Assembly (NCBI GenBank): GCA_963969395.1
Contig: OZ017800.1
Coordinates: forward strand, 20,802,479 to 20,866,478
Origin: Pseudoscleropodium purum
Taxonomy: Eukaryota; Streptophyta; Bryopsida; Hypnales; Brachytheciaceae
Length of the DNA: 64,000 nt
Direction of reading: 5' to 3'
The stretch's first letter is position 1. Every line of letters starts with the position of its first letter. The notes beneath the pieces were generated by a model. The model was not told the DNA's origin. It saw only the letters and a list, made by a program, of their open reading frames with translations, and did no database searches. This document shows, one piece after another, positions 1-10,247 of this stretch. The translations under genes were made by a program, and so were the position numbers.

Positions 1-2
1 TG

Positions 3-2456
3 GAGAAGCAGAATTTCACCACCACATGGGACCCCGAGACGATGCTCCCGCCGCACACAGACGTCATCTTGGAGGCGAACGACGGAAGGCTCGTCCACGC
101 TCACAAATCCATACTGGTAAGCCACGCCGCAGCAACCACAACTAAGGAAACGGAAAACACAAACAACATTTGAATTAGAATTCTCACTGCCCTTCCTTCA
201 GTAATGAGCTTTACCTGTAATTTCTCATGACAAATTCCATACTTGGGCCAAGTCTAGCTAGTGATGATGAACGCAACCCATGTCGCTTCTGCATTGCGTG
301 GTTGAGAAAAGAGTATATTTTAGGCAAGAATATGTAACGGTTGGTTTCAGAAAGGGATTGAAATTAGGTGCAGTGACTTTAGAGTCAAATTTGTCTACTC
401 AATTTTGTGATTTTGATAGTCAAACCTCATCGCAGAGAATGAGGAATCCTCTTTTGCATTAGATTGTCCATTCTTATCCGCATTCTATACAATGAAATCA
501 ATCAAAATTACAGATTGAGTAGACAAAGTTGACTATACAATAACTAGTACACCTAATTCTAACCCTATTCTAAAACCAACCATCACATACTATTGCCTAA
601 AATGTACTCCCAATAGTCATGAGTCTAGGGGCAATGTTATAGAAATGACGATTTTCAACAATTTGAAAATTCATACTTGTGCTCATTTTGTGTCCAATAT
701 ATGTGTAAAAAGGGAATCTAAAATATCTTTTTTACTTGTAGTATGATCCAACGGAAAATTAGGTAATTTAATAATAGGAACAATGCTCAATTGCTTATTT
801 AGACACATTTAGTTGCAGCTATTTTATATCCACTACAACTATTCAACCTCCCAAAAATTGAACATTTACTAGTTCATTGTTGTTATAAAGTGACATAACT
901 TTGTTTACATTGACTAATCTAATTCTAATGTTACCATGGAAGTTTTTTACTTATTTCGTCTTGTGTTTCGTTTTTCACCTTGTGAACTTGAGAGCATTTC
1001 ATCATTCAAAAAAATGCACCTTATCCCACTAGACTAGTTATACTATTATATCCCAACACTAGTAGAAAAGGAGGTATTGGAGTACCAAACTACATTGTCA
1101 CAAGGCTTGTGCCAAAGGTCCATATGGGCACCTAAGCTTGTGGCTATATGGGCTTTTGGCACCAAGCCTTGACACTATTGATTGGTGCTCCAAGACCTCC
1201 TTTCAACTAGTACTACAAACCCAAATTTTCACTTCATGAAATCAAAAATTGAAAGTATATAATGTTGAAGGATAAAAATTAGTTTAAATACTTAGTTCTT
1301 GAATGTTGTCTAATAACAAAGTGAAACCTCATACAAGACTAGTCGTACATAACCTTGGCAACCAAAAGAAAAGTTCTAACTTGTTCTTCAAAGTAGAGAA
1401 TTCTCTACAATAAGTGACTTGGGTCTTAAAGACTTTTGTTTGTTATCTAGTGCAAATAGTAGCTTCTATTCCAGCTTAAATTCTATGTCTAGTAAATTGC
1501 TTATTATATTGGTGTAAATTCTAGAGTCCTTTAAAGCTTAAAGGTTGAATTCAAAACCTAATAAGCATAACTTAGAACTCGTTCCTAGTAAACTGCTTAT
1601 TATATTGGTGCAAATTCTAGAGTCCTATAAAGCTTTTAAGGTAGAATTCCAAGCCTAATAAGCATGGCCTCGAACTCGTTCCTAGCAAATTGCTTATTAT
1701 ATTGGTGCAAATTCTAGAGTCCTTTAAAGCTTGAAGGCTGAATTTGAAACCTAATAAGCATGACTTGGAACTTGTTCCTAGTAAACTGCTTATTATATTG
1801 GTGCAAATTCTAGTGTCCTATAAAGCTTTTAATGTAGAATTTCAAGCCTAATAAGCATGGCCTGGAACTCGTTCCTAGCAAACTGCTTATTATATTGGTG
1901 CAAATTCTGGTGTCGTAGATAAAGCTTTTAAGGTAGAATTCCGAGCCTAATAAGCATGGCCTGGAACTCGTTCCTGCAGATGGGGAAATCCGTGACGTTC
2001 AAGAACATGTTCGCAGCCATGAAGGACGTGGCGAACCCTCAGATGGTGAAGATGGACACCGAGCACGCCGCCCTGGAGGCTTTCATCCACTTCTTCTACA
2101 CGGGCTACGTGAAGGACGAGGTGATGAACGAGCTCGCCGACAAACTGCTCCGCGCCTCGGACAAGTACGGCATCGGGCTGCTGCACGATCTGTGCCAGGA
2201 GAAGCTGATGAAGTCCATCCACCCGGACCGCGTCTTCGAGTACTTCCTGCTGGGCAACAAGTGCGGCGCGGACCAGCTCGTGCACGCCATCGTGGGCTTC
2301 GTCGCCAACAATTACACCGACGTCTCAGAAATCCATGGCTACGACAACTTCCTCAAGGATGACCCCACGCTGGTTGCCAAGCTCTGCAATGGGGTCGTCA
2401 AGCGGCTCAAGGGGAAGATGGTGAAAGTTGAGCACCATAAAGCACCGCCGCCGTGA
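3..2456 (+). CDS. BTB/POZ domain protein, 3' part (5' end outside window)
   Basis: Two exons are visible: 3-116 (donor GT at 117) and 1980-2456 (acceptor AG at 1978-1979, stop TGA at 2454). The phase-0 junction joins DVILEANDGRLVHAHKSIL to MGKSVTFKNMF, which is the core of a BTB/POZ fold: the D-V-x-L strand, the HKSIL helix, and the F-x-x-MF and FIHFFYTGYV segments. A helical BACK-like tail follows (LLRASDKYG, LCQEKL, VFEYFLLGNKC) and the protein ends in HHKAPPP. BTB proteins of this kind dimerise and often act as substrate adaptors for CUL3 ubiquitin ligases; the substrate here is unknown. The exons are strongly GC-rich (about 60%) in roughly 35% GC surroundings, and the 1.86-kb intron is full of repeats. 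The start codon lies left of the window. The 3' end is repeated twice downstream, beyond the stop. Family call is firm; exact function is not. Confidence 0.85.
1057..1212. mobile_element. CACTA-like hairpin MITE in the BTB intron
   Basis: The left end reads CACTAGTAGAAAAGGAGGT and the right end, reverse-complemented, reads TACTAGTTGAAAGGAGGT. Complementarity continues almost to the centre near 1134, so the whole 156 bp can fold into one long imperfect hairpin. CACTA termini are characteristic of En/Spm-type transposons. Flanking triplets are CAA and CTA, so a clean target duplication is not preserved. No transposase is encoded. A similar terminus without its partner is seen near 7359. Confidence 0.6.
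1489..1973 (+). repeat. Five-unit ~96-bp intronic minisatellite ending at the splice acceptor
   Basis: Units begin at 1489, 1585, 1682, 1778 and 1875, with lengths 96, 97, 96, 97 and 99 bp. Each starts with CTAG(T/C)AAA(T/C)TGC and ends in (A/G)AACT(C/T)GTTC. Two subtypes differ in the middle: units 1 and 3 share AAGGTTGAATT-like or AAGGCTGAATT-like sequence, while units 2, 4 and 5 share TTTTAAGGTAGAATT-like sequence, giving the order A-B-A-B-B. The array runs directly into the acceptor at 1978-1979, which replaces the CTAG that starts every earlier unit. Confidence 0.9.
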
Positions 2457-2467
2457 CGTCCCGAACG

Positions 2468-2846
2468 TACTTCCTGCTGCCGACGTCTCGGAAATCCATG
2501 GCTACGACAACTTCCTCAAGGATGACCCCACGCTGGTTGCCAAGCTCTGTAATGGGGTCGTCAAGCGGCTCAAGGGGAAGATGGTGAAAGTCGAGCACCA
2601 TAAAGCACCGCCGCCGTGACGTCCCGAACGTACTTCCTGCTGGGCAACAAGTGCCGCGCGGACCAGCTCGTGCATGCCATCGTGGGCTTCGTAGCCAACA
2701 ACTACACCGACGTCTCGGAAATTCATGGCTACGACAACTTCCTCAAAGATGACCCCACGCTCGTTGCCAAGCTCTGCAATGGGGTCGTCAAGCGGCTCAA
2801 GGGGAAGATGGTGAAAGTTGAGCACCATAAAGCACCGCCGCCGTGA
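2468..2846 (+). pseudogene. Two extra tandem copies of the BTB gene's 3' coding end
   Basis: The segment 2241-2456 (from TACTTCCTGCTG to the stop) is repeated at 2468-2619 and 2631-2846. The copies are joined by the identical 11-base linker CGTCCCGAACG after each stop. The second copy has lost 64 bp internally, which breaks its frame relative to the upstream part; the third copy is full length at 216 bp. Each copy keeps its own reading frame and stop. Compared with the parent, the third copy has seven synonymous and one amino-acid change (Gly to Arg), and the second has three synonymous and none non-synonymous. They follow the functional stop, so they would be 3' UTR unless an alternative transcript uses them. 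Confidence 0.85.
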
Positions 2847-2856
2847 CGTCCTGGAA

Positions 2857-4067
2857 CGACCTTTTTTTAGGATTGGGTTAGTTTGTATACAAGGAAAAAC
2901 TTACTCCAGAAATTGATGTAGTGTATTTCGAGGGAGGCTTGTTAGGCATATATAACTTGATTAACTTCACTTACAAGAGAGGCGAAATGTGAATCAGCTA
3001 GCTAGTCAGAGTGCATTGTACATATGAAATGGAAGGATTAATTTGAAGCATTGGGTACGATTGAAACTGGTGCAATCGTGTTCTTTCAGACCCTCCCCAG
3101 GTTTGAGCTCTACAGGGAAAACGGAGTTGAAATCCAAATCCAAATCCAATTACAGCCCAATCTGGTACATTTAAGTAATTCAATGTCCCGTGCATTAATT
3201 ACAGGTCCTTCCACAAGATGAATTTTGAATGGCATTTTTGAGACTACATACCTGCAATGAATTAGACTTTATATTGGAATGATGACTAAGAACTGGAATC
3301 ATGATTCATCCTTTTATCCAATCAGGTTTTAAAACTCTACCACGGGTAACAGAAATTAAAATCAACTCACTTGTGCTTGTATACCTATAAGATGAGACCT
3401 TTGAACCGCCTAAACTATACTTTCCAATAGATTCACCTTTGCAGGGAGAGCCTAGGTAGGATAAATCCCTGCACCTAGTTGAAACTTGTACTATTTCCTC
3501 AATATTCTTTAAGCACAATAAGCTGCTCTTTCTTAGGAGATCGTTGTGGGTGTACAAAGCATATACTGCCCCATGCAATAAAGTTGTGTAGGCTTGCCAA
3601 TTCCTATGACCAATTACAACTTTTGCTATTATCTTTAGGCACATGAGCATAAAGAGCACTTGTAGAAAATGAACTCCATCTCATGATCTTACCAATGGAA
3701 GGCAAATGGAATTTGCATTCACACACTCATGCTCAATGACTTGAGATTGGCGAAGCCAATCAAACAAATTGATTAGCATATCCTAGCCAATTCAAGACCA
3801 ATAAAAACTACCCTAACATCAAGAAAAAAAAAGAGAGAAAGTGCTGTAATTTTAATTTGATAAGTCTCTCTTAGATGGAATTATGCTTCACATGTGCTCC
3901 ACATTGCATGCCAAATTTTTTTTTTTTTTATCAGTTTTCTTAGAATCCCTTACGAGGAGTAAGCAACTCTACAACGTGCGGCATCGTGAGAACCAGAACC
4001 CAAAACTCAAGCCCACGTAGTTACAAGCAAGTTCTACTCGCACGAAGCACCTTGCCCTGAACGCGCT
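2857..4067. other. Intergenic, no gene seen
   Basis: AT-rich sequence with only short chance ORFs on both strands. A poly-T run lies near 3917-3929. No transposon ends or RNA gene were recognised. Confidence 0.5.
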
Positions 4068-4341
4068 TCACCCTAAACGCACTTTCCCCAACAGCTCCAG
4101 CATCCCTTTCTCGATCACTTCGTCACGTCCAGCTTTCAATTCAAGTAAGATAGAGCATCCTCCAATCTCTGCTGCCAAAGTTGGCCCTCGACTCAATCTT
4201 ATCAATTGATGTCACCGCGGCTAGCTGGAAAACCACCCCGAAAGGAACTCCATCACCACTGCAATTGCAATTACTGAGCCCTTAATCCACAAGGTGCATA
4301 CGGAGTCCCACTTCTTCCGACAAAGCACTTCACACACTGCA
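4068..4341 (-). pseudogene. Possible decayed ARM-repeat-like coding fragment
   Basis: The block around 3960-4840 has higher GC than its surroundings. On the minus strand a segment from 4341 (after TTTGCTTGCAG, which resembles a splice acceptor) reads CEVLCRKKWDSVC, then ITAIAVVMEFL-like sequence, to a stop near 4229. In another frame it continues as LAAEIGGCSILLELKAGRDE and VIEKGMLELLGKVRLG, stopping at 4068. The second piece has the helix-turn-helix spacing of armadillo repeats. The frame change and the stop suggest a broken gene. I could not extend it convincingly upstream (4400-4840). Identification is tentative and rests on pattern only. Confidence 0.25.
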
Positions 4342-4939
4342 AGCAAAGCAGAAGAAAATGAACCCAGCTCACTAAGCGCCGTAGCACTGCAACTTTTGTG
4401 TGGCGGGGAAGCTTAAAAATAGAACCCTATTGAGAGCACTGGACCTATGGAACCTATTGAGAGCACATTTTGCATTGACGGAGGAATCAGCCAGACTAAA
4501 TGGTAGTCAGATATACAGCTTATACAGTAGTATCGCCAAACGTGCGTGGTGTCCTTCCTTGGAGGTTGCGCCAGCAGAAGCAACCAGCCGCCGACCGTGC
4601 TGTCTAAAAACTTCACTGGGATCCTGTGGAAGCTTCGAGCTCAGAATGGAACTACTGTCGATTGAAGAGTGAGCAGCGCCAGTGGTCTGGCGAAACTTGA
4701 TCTCACCAAAACACAAGCCAGCAGGCCGGGGCACTGTTTTCAAGAAGGAATACGGCTTGTTTGAATGGCTTCGGCCTCTGTCAACCCGGCGGAAGTTTCA
4801 CCTTGAGTGTGCAAGAGCTGAAAAAGAATCTTCATCGTTGTTAAATCATAGTGTATAATATACAAAATGTACCCTGTAAATCAGAGTTACTATGTCACTT
4901 GAAATTTTGTAAAAAAAGAAAAAAAAAGAAAAAAAAAAA

Positions 4940-5190
4940 CCATGGCCAGGGAGGATTGACCCCTCTATTGCCCGGAACTCTACCCTTTTAGAAAACACTA
5001 AAATATTTTATTTGCCGTATTTGATCAAATTTGCAATTTCTGAATTCATATTTGCAATCAGAGACTCCAAATTAGCTAGGGGACGTGATGAAGTACAAAA
5101 TTTAAGGGGCACAAAATAGGGGGCAATTTTGACATTTATCCTTTGGCAAGGCAATAGAGGGGTCAATCTTCCCTAGCCACCAAACCATGG
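4940..5190. mobile_element. MITE-like element with ~28-bp inverted termini
   Basis: The left terminus 4946-4972 (GGATTGACCCCTCTATTGCC core) is repeated in inverse orientation at 5150-5178, with two or three mismatches. Both ends are bounded by CCATGG (4940-4945 and 5185-5190). The 190-bp interior is AT-rich and has no ORF. Length, terminal inverted repeats and lack of coding fit a non-autonomous DNA element; the superfamily is not determined. Confidence 0.6.
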
Positions 5191-8100
5191 TCATAGGCCT
5201 AAAGTTTATATTGCTATAAAATATATAAATTTTCACATATTTTAATTGGAATAGAAACTACACTACATAAGCTTCATTTCAAGAGTTGAACTCAAATTCA
5301 AAAAAAAAAATCATTTTTATGGTTAAAATTCACATCAAGAGTAAAGTAGCAAGAAGTAGCTAAAATACACTACAAGGGGGATATGTGGATTAAGCACCTT
5401 CCTCTATAGAAAAGTCAATAATATCATAATGAAGGAATTTGCAATATTATTTATTAAAGATGTACTCTAGCAACCTTTAAAAAATAAATTGGATGAATGA
5501 ATATTTTTTTCCCTCTTTTTGTCAATCTCAAGTGAAGTCATCCATCAGACACTTATTGTTTGGGACTTCCTTCTACGATTAATGTGTAGGTATCCAATTA
5601 TGACGGGTTGAACTAATTGGGATACAAAAATATGGCAATACCAGAGTTTCAAATCCAAAGCTACTATAATAGCCGATCCTTATATGATCATCCCTCCATT
5701 CTTGTAATATAGACTAGGTAGAAGTGCCTATTTCAAACAGGCCTCCTGTAATTGCTTCGTAGGCTAACCTATTGTAGACAACAATTAGATGCAATGGACA
5801 TTGAAAAAGATTCTTGGTTTGTGCCTTCTCATCCATTCATCTCTCTTCCCTCTTGGCCTAAGGAGAAGTGCCAAAGTTAACCACAATAGGTGAGTCTATA
5901 GAATTGGAATGGGTATGGGTGCAAAATCCACTTTTATATTCAATAAAATATTCATTTTAGGAGAATTGGGTTTTTTTTGGCATTCTTCTACAACTTTATT
6001 TTTGCACACAATAAACTCATTTCCCCATGACTTTCCCACATCATCCAGTCTGAAATGCTTAAGTTATCCTAAATAGGTACTTCTACCTTATTCTCTTTTT
6101 GATCAAGAAGAAATGAGCAGTGATTAAGTATGATACAGTTTCCAACATAGTTGTAGCGCATTACTATCAACTATGAGACTCACAATATTGCAACCAACCT
6201 TTGGTTGATTTTGCGATCAGCGTATGGTTAGAAATAGAAAGGTCTATATCACCATTATAGGTCAAAGAAAATCTTCCACTAAGAAATTCATAGTAATTAC
6301 GTTGGTGTTATAAAATTCTGAAAATAATTTAAAAAATCCTTCCAAACTATATTTCTATACATGGGGAAAATCACGAATTCAAAAAACCTACACTCCAAAT
6401 ATGCGTAATTGCTTTAAGTGGTTGGAAATGGGTTGGCTACCTCAGTGGTTAAAACTTGTCCACTGATGCTCAATCAATGATCTCTAAAGATGGGTGACAT
6501 AGGAAAATAAGAGTTATGAGATCGGTTGCCAGCAAATAAAGCTTCGCCAGCAAACTGGGTGCCGTCTCTCTATATCTACGCTACCAAATAAAAACACACC
6601 CATGTTTTTGTAGTGCGAGTGCAAGGATGTTTCCCCCACTGAGGTGGGATCTGTGGAGGTTACAATTCAAGGAGGATTCTTCACAGTTTGCAAATTCGTA
6701 AGGGTAGTCACACCTTCTCCCCACTCGCAGTTCAATTCACGGAGAACTGAGACGTGGCGCTTCCCCGTTGGCCATCGTATTTTGCAGAGCTCTCATTCTC
6801 CATTAACTGGAACCACCTCATTCTCTCCCTCCAAACCTAAAGAATTGATGTCTAGAAGATTTTACGAATAAATTGTGATCTTGCAATGAGCATTTTCACC
6901 CCTGCTTTGCCGATTTCATCATCATTTTTTTACTTCACCATTGTCATCGTGGCTCAAGAGATTGTCGTCATGACCCAAGCATATAAAACCATTCTCTGGT
7001 TTTCTTTCTTGATGCTTCACACATCAGAAAGAGGGGGGGGGGGGGGCACACCTTCATACACAACACCAATCCATTGGCTCCTTTTTTCTCTCGCCAACTT
7101 CTCATTTTTGAAGAATTTTTGCTTTTTGGAGAAGGCATGACCACCTTTAATGTCTCAATGAACTCTTGCTAGTAAAAGAATTCAAGGCAACTGACATCAA
7201 CCTAACAACTAGGAATTTCCATGCACTAATAGAAAAGTGCCACTATTTCATTTCAACAATAGGAAATGACGTAAGGTGGATACCTCCCAAAACACCACTT
7301 TTGTTACTATGCCTGATTATTACGCTAGTTAAATTTTCATATTTCCTTTTTGGCATTTGAAAGGAGGTTTTAGCGCACCAAAGAACACAACATCCAGGTA
7401 TGCAGAAGTTATAAAGGAACAAATATTAGTTCTAAATTAAAATAACTTCTTCTACGTAGGTATATAATTGATTTTGGAGTTGTACAATTTACATAGTGAA
7501 GATGGTGGTATAGAGTCAGTGACACATTTTAGGGTGCCTACTTTTATTTAGTTTTGTTTCATGAAAATAGCACAATATCCAAAGATTTGTTGCCAATTCA
7601 ATATTTGGGAAGAACCACCAATTAGTTCATTGTTAGCCAATGCCTTTGGGAAAATAACCAATTAGAGTGTGAAAATGAAGGATCCAAAACAAAACAAAAA
7701 ATTGGTCGGAATAGTAACCAACCAATGTGCAACAATAAAAGCAATGGATATGTAGCCACCATTTTCATGAAATTGCCAAATTTTAGTTTCTCATCATTTC
7801 GAGTTCAAAGCTAATACCTAGGTTGCTAGAAGGAAGTATGTTCTTGGACAAAGTGGGTATCACTTTAGGGGGGGCTACTAAGGTTTTTGGAATGCTTAGA
7901 AAGGGCTAGGGATATGTATCACTTTAGGGTTGGTTTTGGCTACCAACCCCTTGCTTCATCACCCACATTTACCCATTGTAATGAAATTTAGAGTTTTGTT
8001 TCAAAACCGACATATCTTTGAAAGAGGATGATTATAACCTTTGCAAATCTGGAGTTGAAGGCAAGTGATAAGTGAGAATCTCATACTAGAGTAATTCAAT

Positions 8101-8750
8101 GAACCAAGAGATCATTTGATAAAGAGAGGATGCAACCAGTGTCCCTAGGATAAATTTTTTTTTAAATAATATTTAAAAAAAAAAAAAAAATCCTTCCTTC
8201 TACAAAGAGGAGGCAAATTAGGGGGCATCTCCTTGAATTTTTGCAAGCCTGGTTTCCTTTGTCTTGGCAAGAGAAAGAAGCCATGAGTTCCAACTGGACA
8301 CCATTGAGAATGCCAACACAGATAGATAGCAAGATCTACCAACGCTGTACATGTTGGACAGTTGGAGTGGGGAGCTAAGGTGATAGCAACCTTTGGCCTG
8401 TTCTGAGTGTATGATTTGTGTGAGCTCTGGTCATATGCAATAATGGGGTTTGGTGGAGACGGAATTATCAGGGAGTTGGTGAAGGGCCCTACACTACCCT
8501 CACTCTAATTTACCAAATGAAAAAACCAGGCAGCCCAATGCAAATAAAATAAAAATAGAGGCCCACACTTTCCCTGTTCCTCCCAACTTAACCCACATTA
8601 CATTACATCCCAGTCACAGTGACGTGGCATCAACCAGGGGCGTCAGATTCTCAAATCAACTAAACTTAGCAAGTCAAACCAGACACCCCAAGATTCTATT
8701 TTTTTTCTGAAAAGGAACTATAAATAATAAGTAATTCCTTAATGGAAATC
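5191..8750. other. Intergenic, repeat-eroded
   Basis: AT-rich with no supported gene. It contains one copy of a dispersed repeat (6131-6350), a run of 14 G residues at 7033-7046, and near 7359-7380 a sequence (AAAGGAGGTTTTAGCGCACC) like the terminus of the hairpin element at 1057. A CACTAATAGAAA motif lies at about 7228. Short ORFs here match nothing I recognise. Confidence 0.45.
6131..6350 (+). repeat. Dispersed repeat family A, copy 1
   Basis: This stretch is clearly similar to the reverse complement of 39880-40090 and more weakly to 26400-26595. The shared core reads GTATGGTTAGAAATAGAAA, followed by GTCTATAT, then GGTC-rich sequence and an A-rich tail ending in AAATTCTGAAA. Divergence is high, so the family is old. 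No coding capacity is visible. Confidence 0.5.
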
Positions 8751-8862
8751 AGAAAAAAAAATAAAAAAAAATAAAAATAAAAATAAAAAAAAAATAAAAA
8801 AAATAATAAAAAAATAAAAAATAAAAATAAATAAAAATAAAAAAAAATATATATATATATAA
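8751..8862 (+). repeat. A/T low-complexity tract
   Basis: About 110 bases consisting almost only of A runs separated by single T residues, ending in an (AT)n stretch near 8848-8862. It lies upstream of the GT14 promoter region. Confidence 0.9.
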
Positions 8863-9016
8863 TTGGGGTTGCTGTGGTTTCGTACTGACGTAAAAAAAGT
8901 ATTTTTCTTACAAATTAGTGTGGATCCAAAGCCCCTTCTTCAGTAGGTTTCCAAAACTCTTTGAGATAAAAGGGTTGCTGTGGACGGAAAGCCACTTATT
9001 TATGGCCTAATATGGT

Positions 9017-9265
9017 AGATCTATGAAATCTTCAAAGTCGAAGATTCACTTATATACAGGAGAGATTCACGAAATCTTTGAAAAGGAGACTTTTTAGAAA
9101 CTGCAAAGAGAGATCTACGAAATGCTTGAAAACGACTTTCGACCCAACGCAAGAGAGATCTACGAAATGTTCGGAAACGACTTTTTGACCCGGTGCTCTA
9201 GAGATCTAGGAAATGTTTAGAAAATTACGTTTTATTGGGTGCAGGAGAGATCTACGAAATATTGT
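9017..9265 (+). repeat. Six-copy ~46-bp tandem repeat upstream of the GT14 gene
   Basis: The motif AGAT(C/T)(T/C)A(C/T)GAAAT recurs at 9017, 9063, 9111, 9156, 9202 and 9248, with spacings of 46, 48, 45, 46 and 46 bp. The middle of the unit carries GAAAACGACTTT and GACCC. The spacing is regular while bases differ by up to a third between outer units. The array lies about 1 kb upstream of the GT14 start codon, next to the change from AT-rich to GC-richer sequence, so a promoter or chromatin role is possible but is inferred only from position. Confidence 0.85.
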
Positions 9266-9269
9266 GAAT

Positions 9270-10247
9270 AAAGGGGTATTACGCAAATGTTGGTTTCGGA
9301 GGGGCAGACAAGCTCGAGAAGACTGGTGACATAACTTAGAGTGAAGTGTCTGTTGCTTCTGCCCCGCGTTCTGGGGGAATTCGGTGGAGATCTCTTTCGG
9401 ATTTTTTGCATTTTTGGTTGTTGTCACGCATTCGCTGCATTGCATTTGTGACCGATCGGTGATCCAAAGGGTTGCGAACCGCCCGAGGACTTTGCGAGAC
9501 GGCGGAGATTTTCGTGTTTTTTTTGTTGTCTTGGTAAACATCCGTGGAGGTTGTGTGCATTTGCTGTTGACGTTCGGGCGTTGTACGCTGCGTTGGGGCG
9601 ATACTTGAGTTGCGATCTCGTGAGGTTCGGTTTTGCCCCTCAAGCTCCGAGGGTTTCTGCAAGTTTATTAACGACGCGAAAGCGAGGCGAAGCAAGTTCG
9701 TCTTGCAACTGCACGGAAACTTCATTGCATTGGCGACTTCCAACGCTGGCGTCGTTAATGCGCGGTTTTAGCCGTGGATATGTTGTCTTGCGCATGGGGT
9801 TTGTCGATTTTATGGTGTGGGGTCTGAGGCGCGGCGGGGGTTAAGATCTGGTTGCGTTTTGAGTTGTGAGATCGTGTGTGCATCTCGTGGTTTGCGAACA
9901 GGGGGGATGAATTGTGGAGCTGATAAACCCTAATATTTTTGGATCGCGTCCTCGACCGGGAATCAGATGCTTGCGTTTTTCTCTTGAGCAGATTCCGGCG
10001 CGTGGTGATGATGATTATTACTCTGGGGGTCCTATGTATCAGCAATAAAATGTTTCGTCAGCACGTCCATCTTTGCGACTTTGTGAAATTGTGCGGGTTA
10101 TTCGTAGACTATCGATAGTCTGTAGGCTTCCAAGCTCGAGCGTTGTAGAATCTGGAGTAGGATTGGTAATTGGTTACAAGCATTTTATAATTCGCTTGAG
10201 GTTTCTTCAGCGTCGACATTATGTATACTTCCTTTGGATTTTCAGCG
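9270..10247 (+). promoter_or_regulatory. Probable promoter and 5' leader of the GT14 gene
   Basis: GC content and CpG frequency rise sharply from about 9290 to 9850 and stay moderate up to the start codon at 10248. No exon of a separate gene was recognised. Several upstream ATGs exist, including a 97-codon frame at 9551-9844 and a 93-codon frame starting at 10073 that overlaps the start of the main coding region. If the transcript begins near 9300, these would act as upstream ORFs and could lower translation. The transcription start was not determined. Confidence 0.45.

Noticed and set aside
1947..2285. 112-codon minus-strand frame opposite BTB exon 2
   Set aside because: Shadow of the GC-rich BTB exon; no domain and the plus strand is clearly the coding one.
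6430..6500. tRNA/SINE-like words (TACCTCAGTGGTTAAAAC)
   Set aside because: An A-box-like stretch is present, but there is no B box (GGTTCGAATCC type) at the right distance and no cloverleaf can be drawn.
9206..9743. Minus-strand frames of 145 and 135 codons upstream of GT14
   Set aside because: Basic, low-complexity translations from a CpG-rich leader; no domain or splice context.
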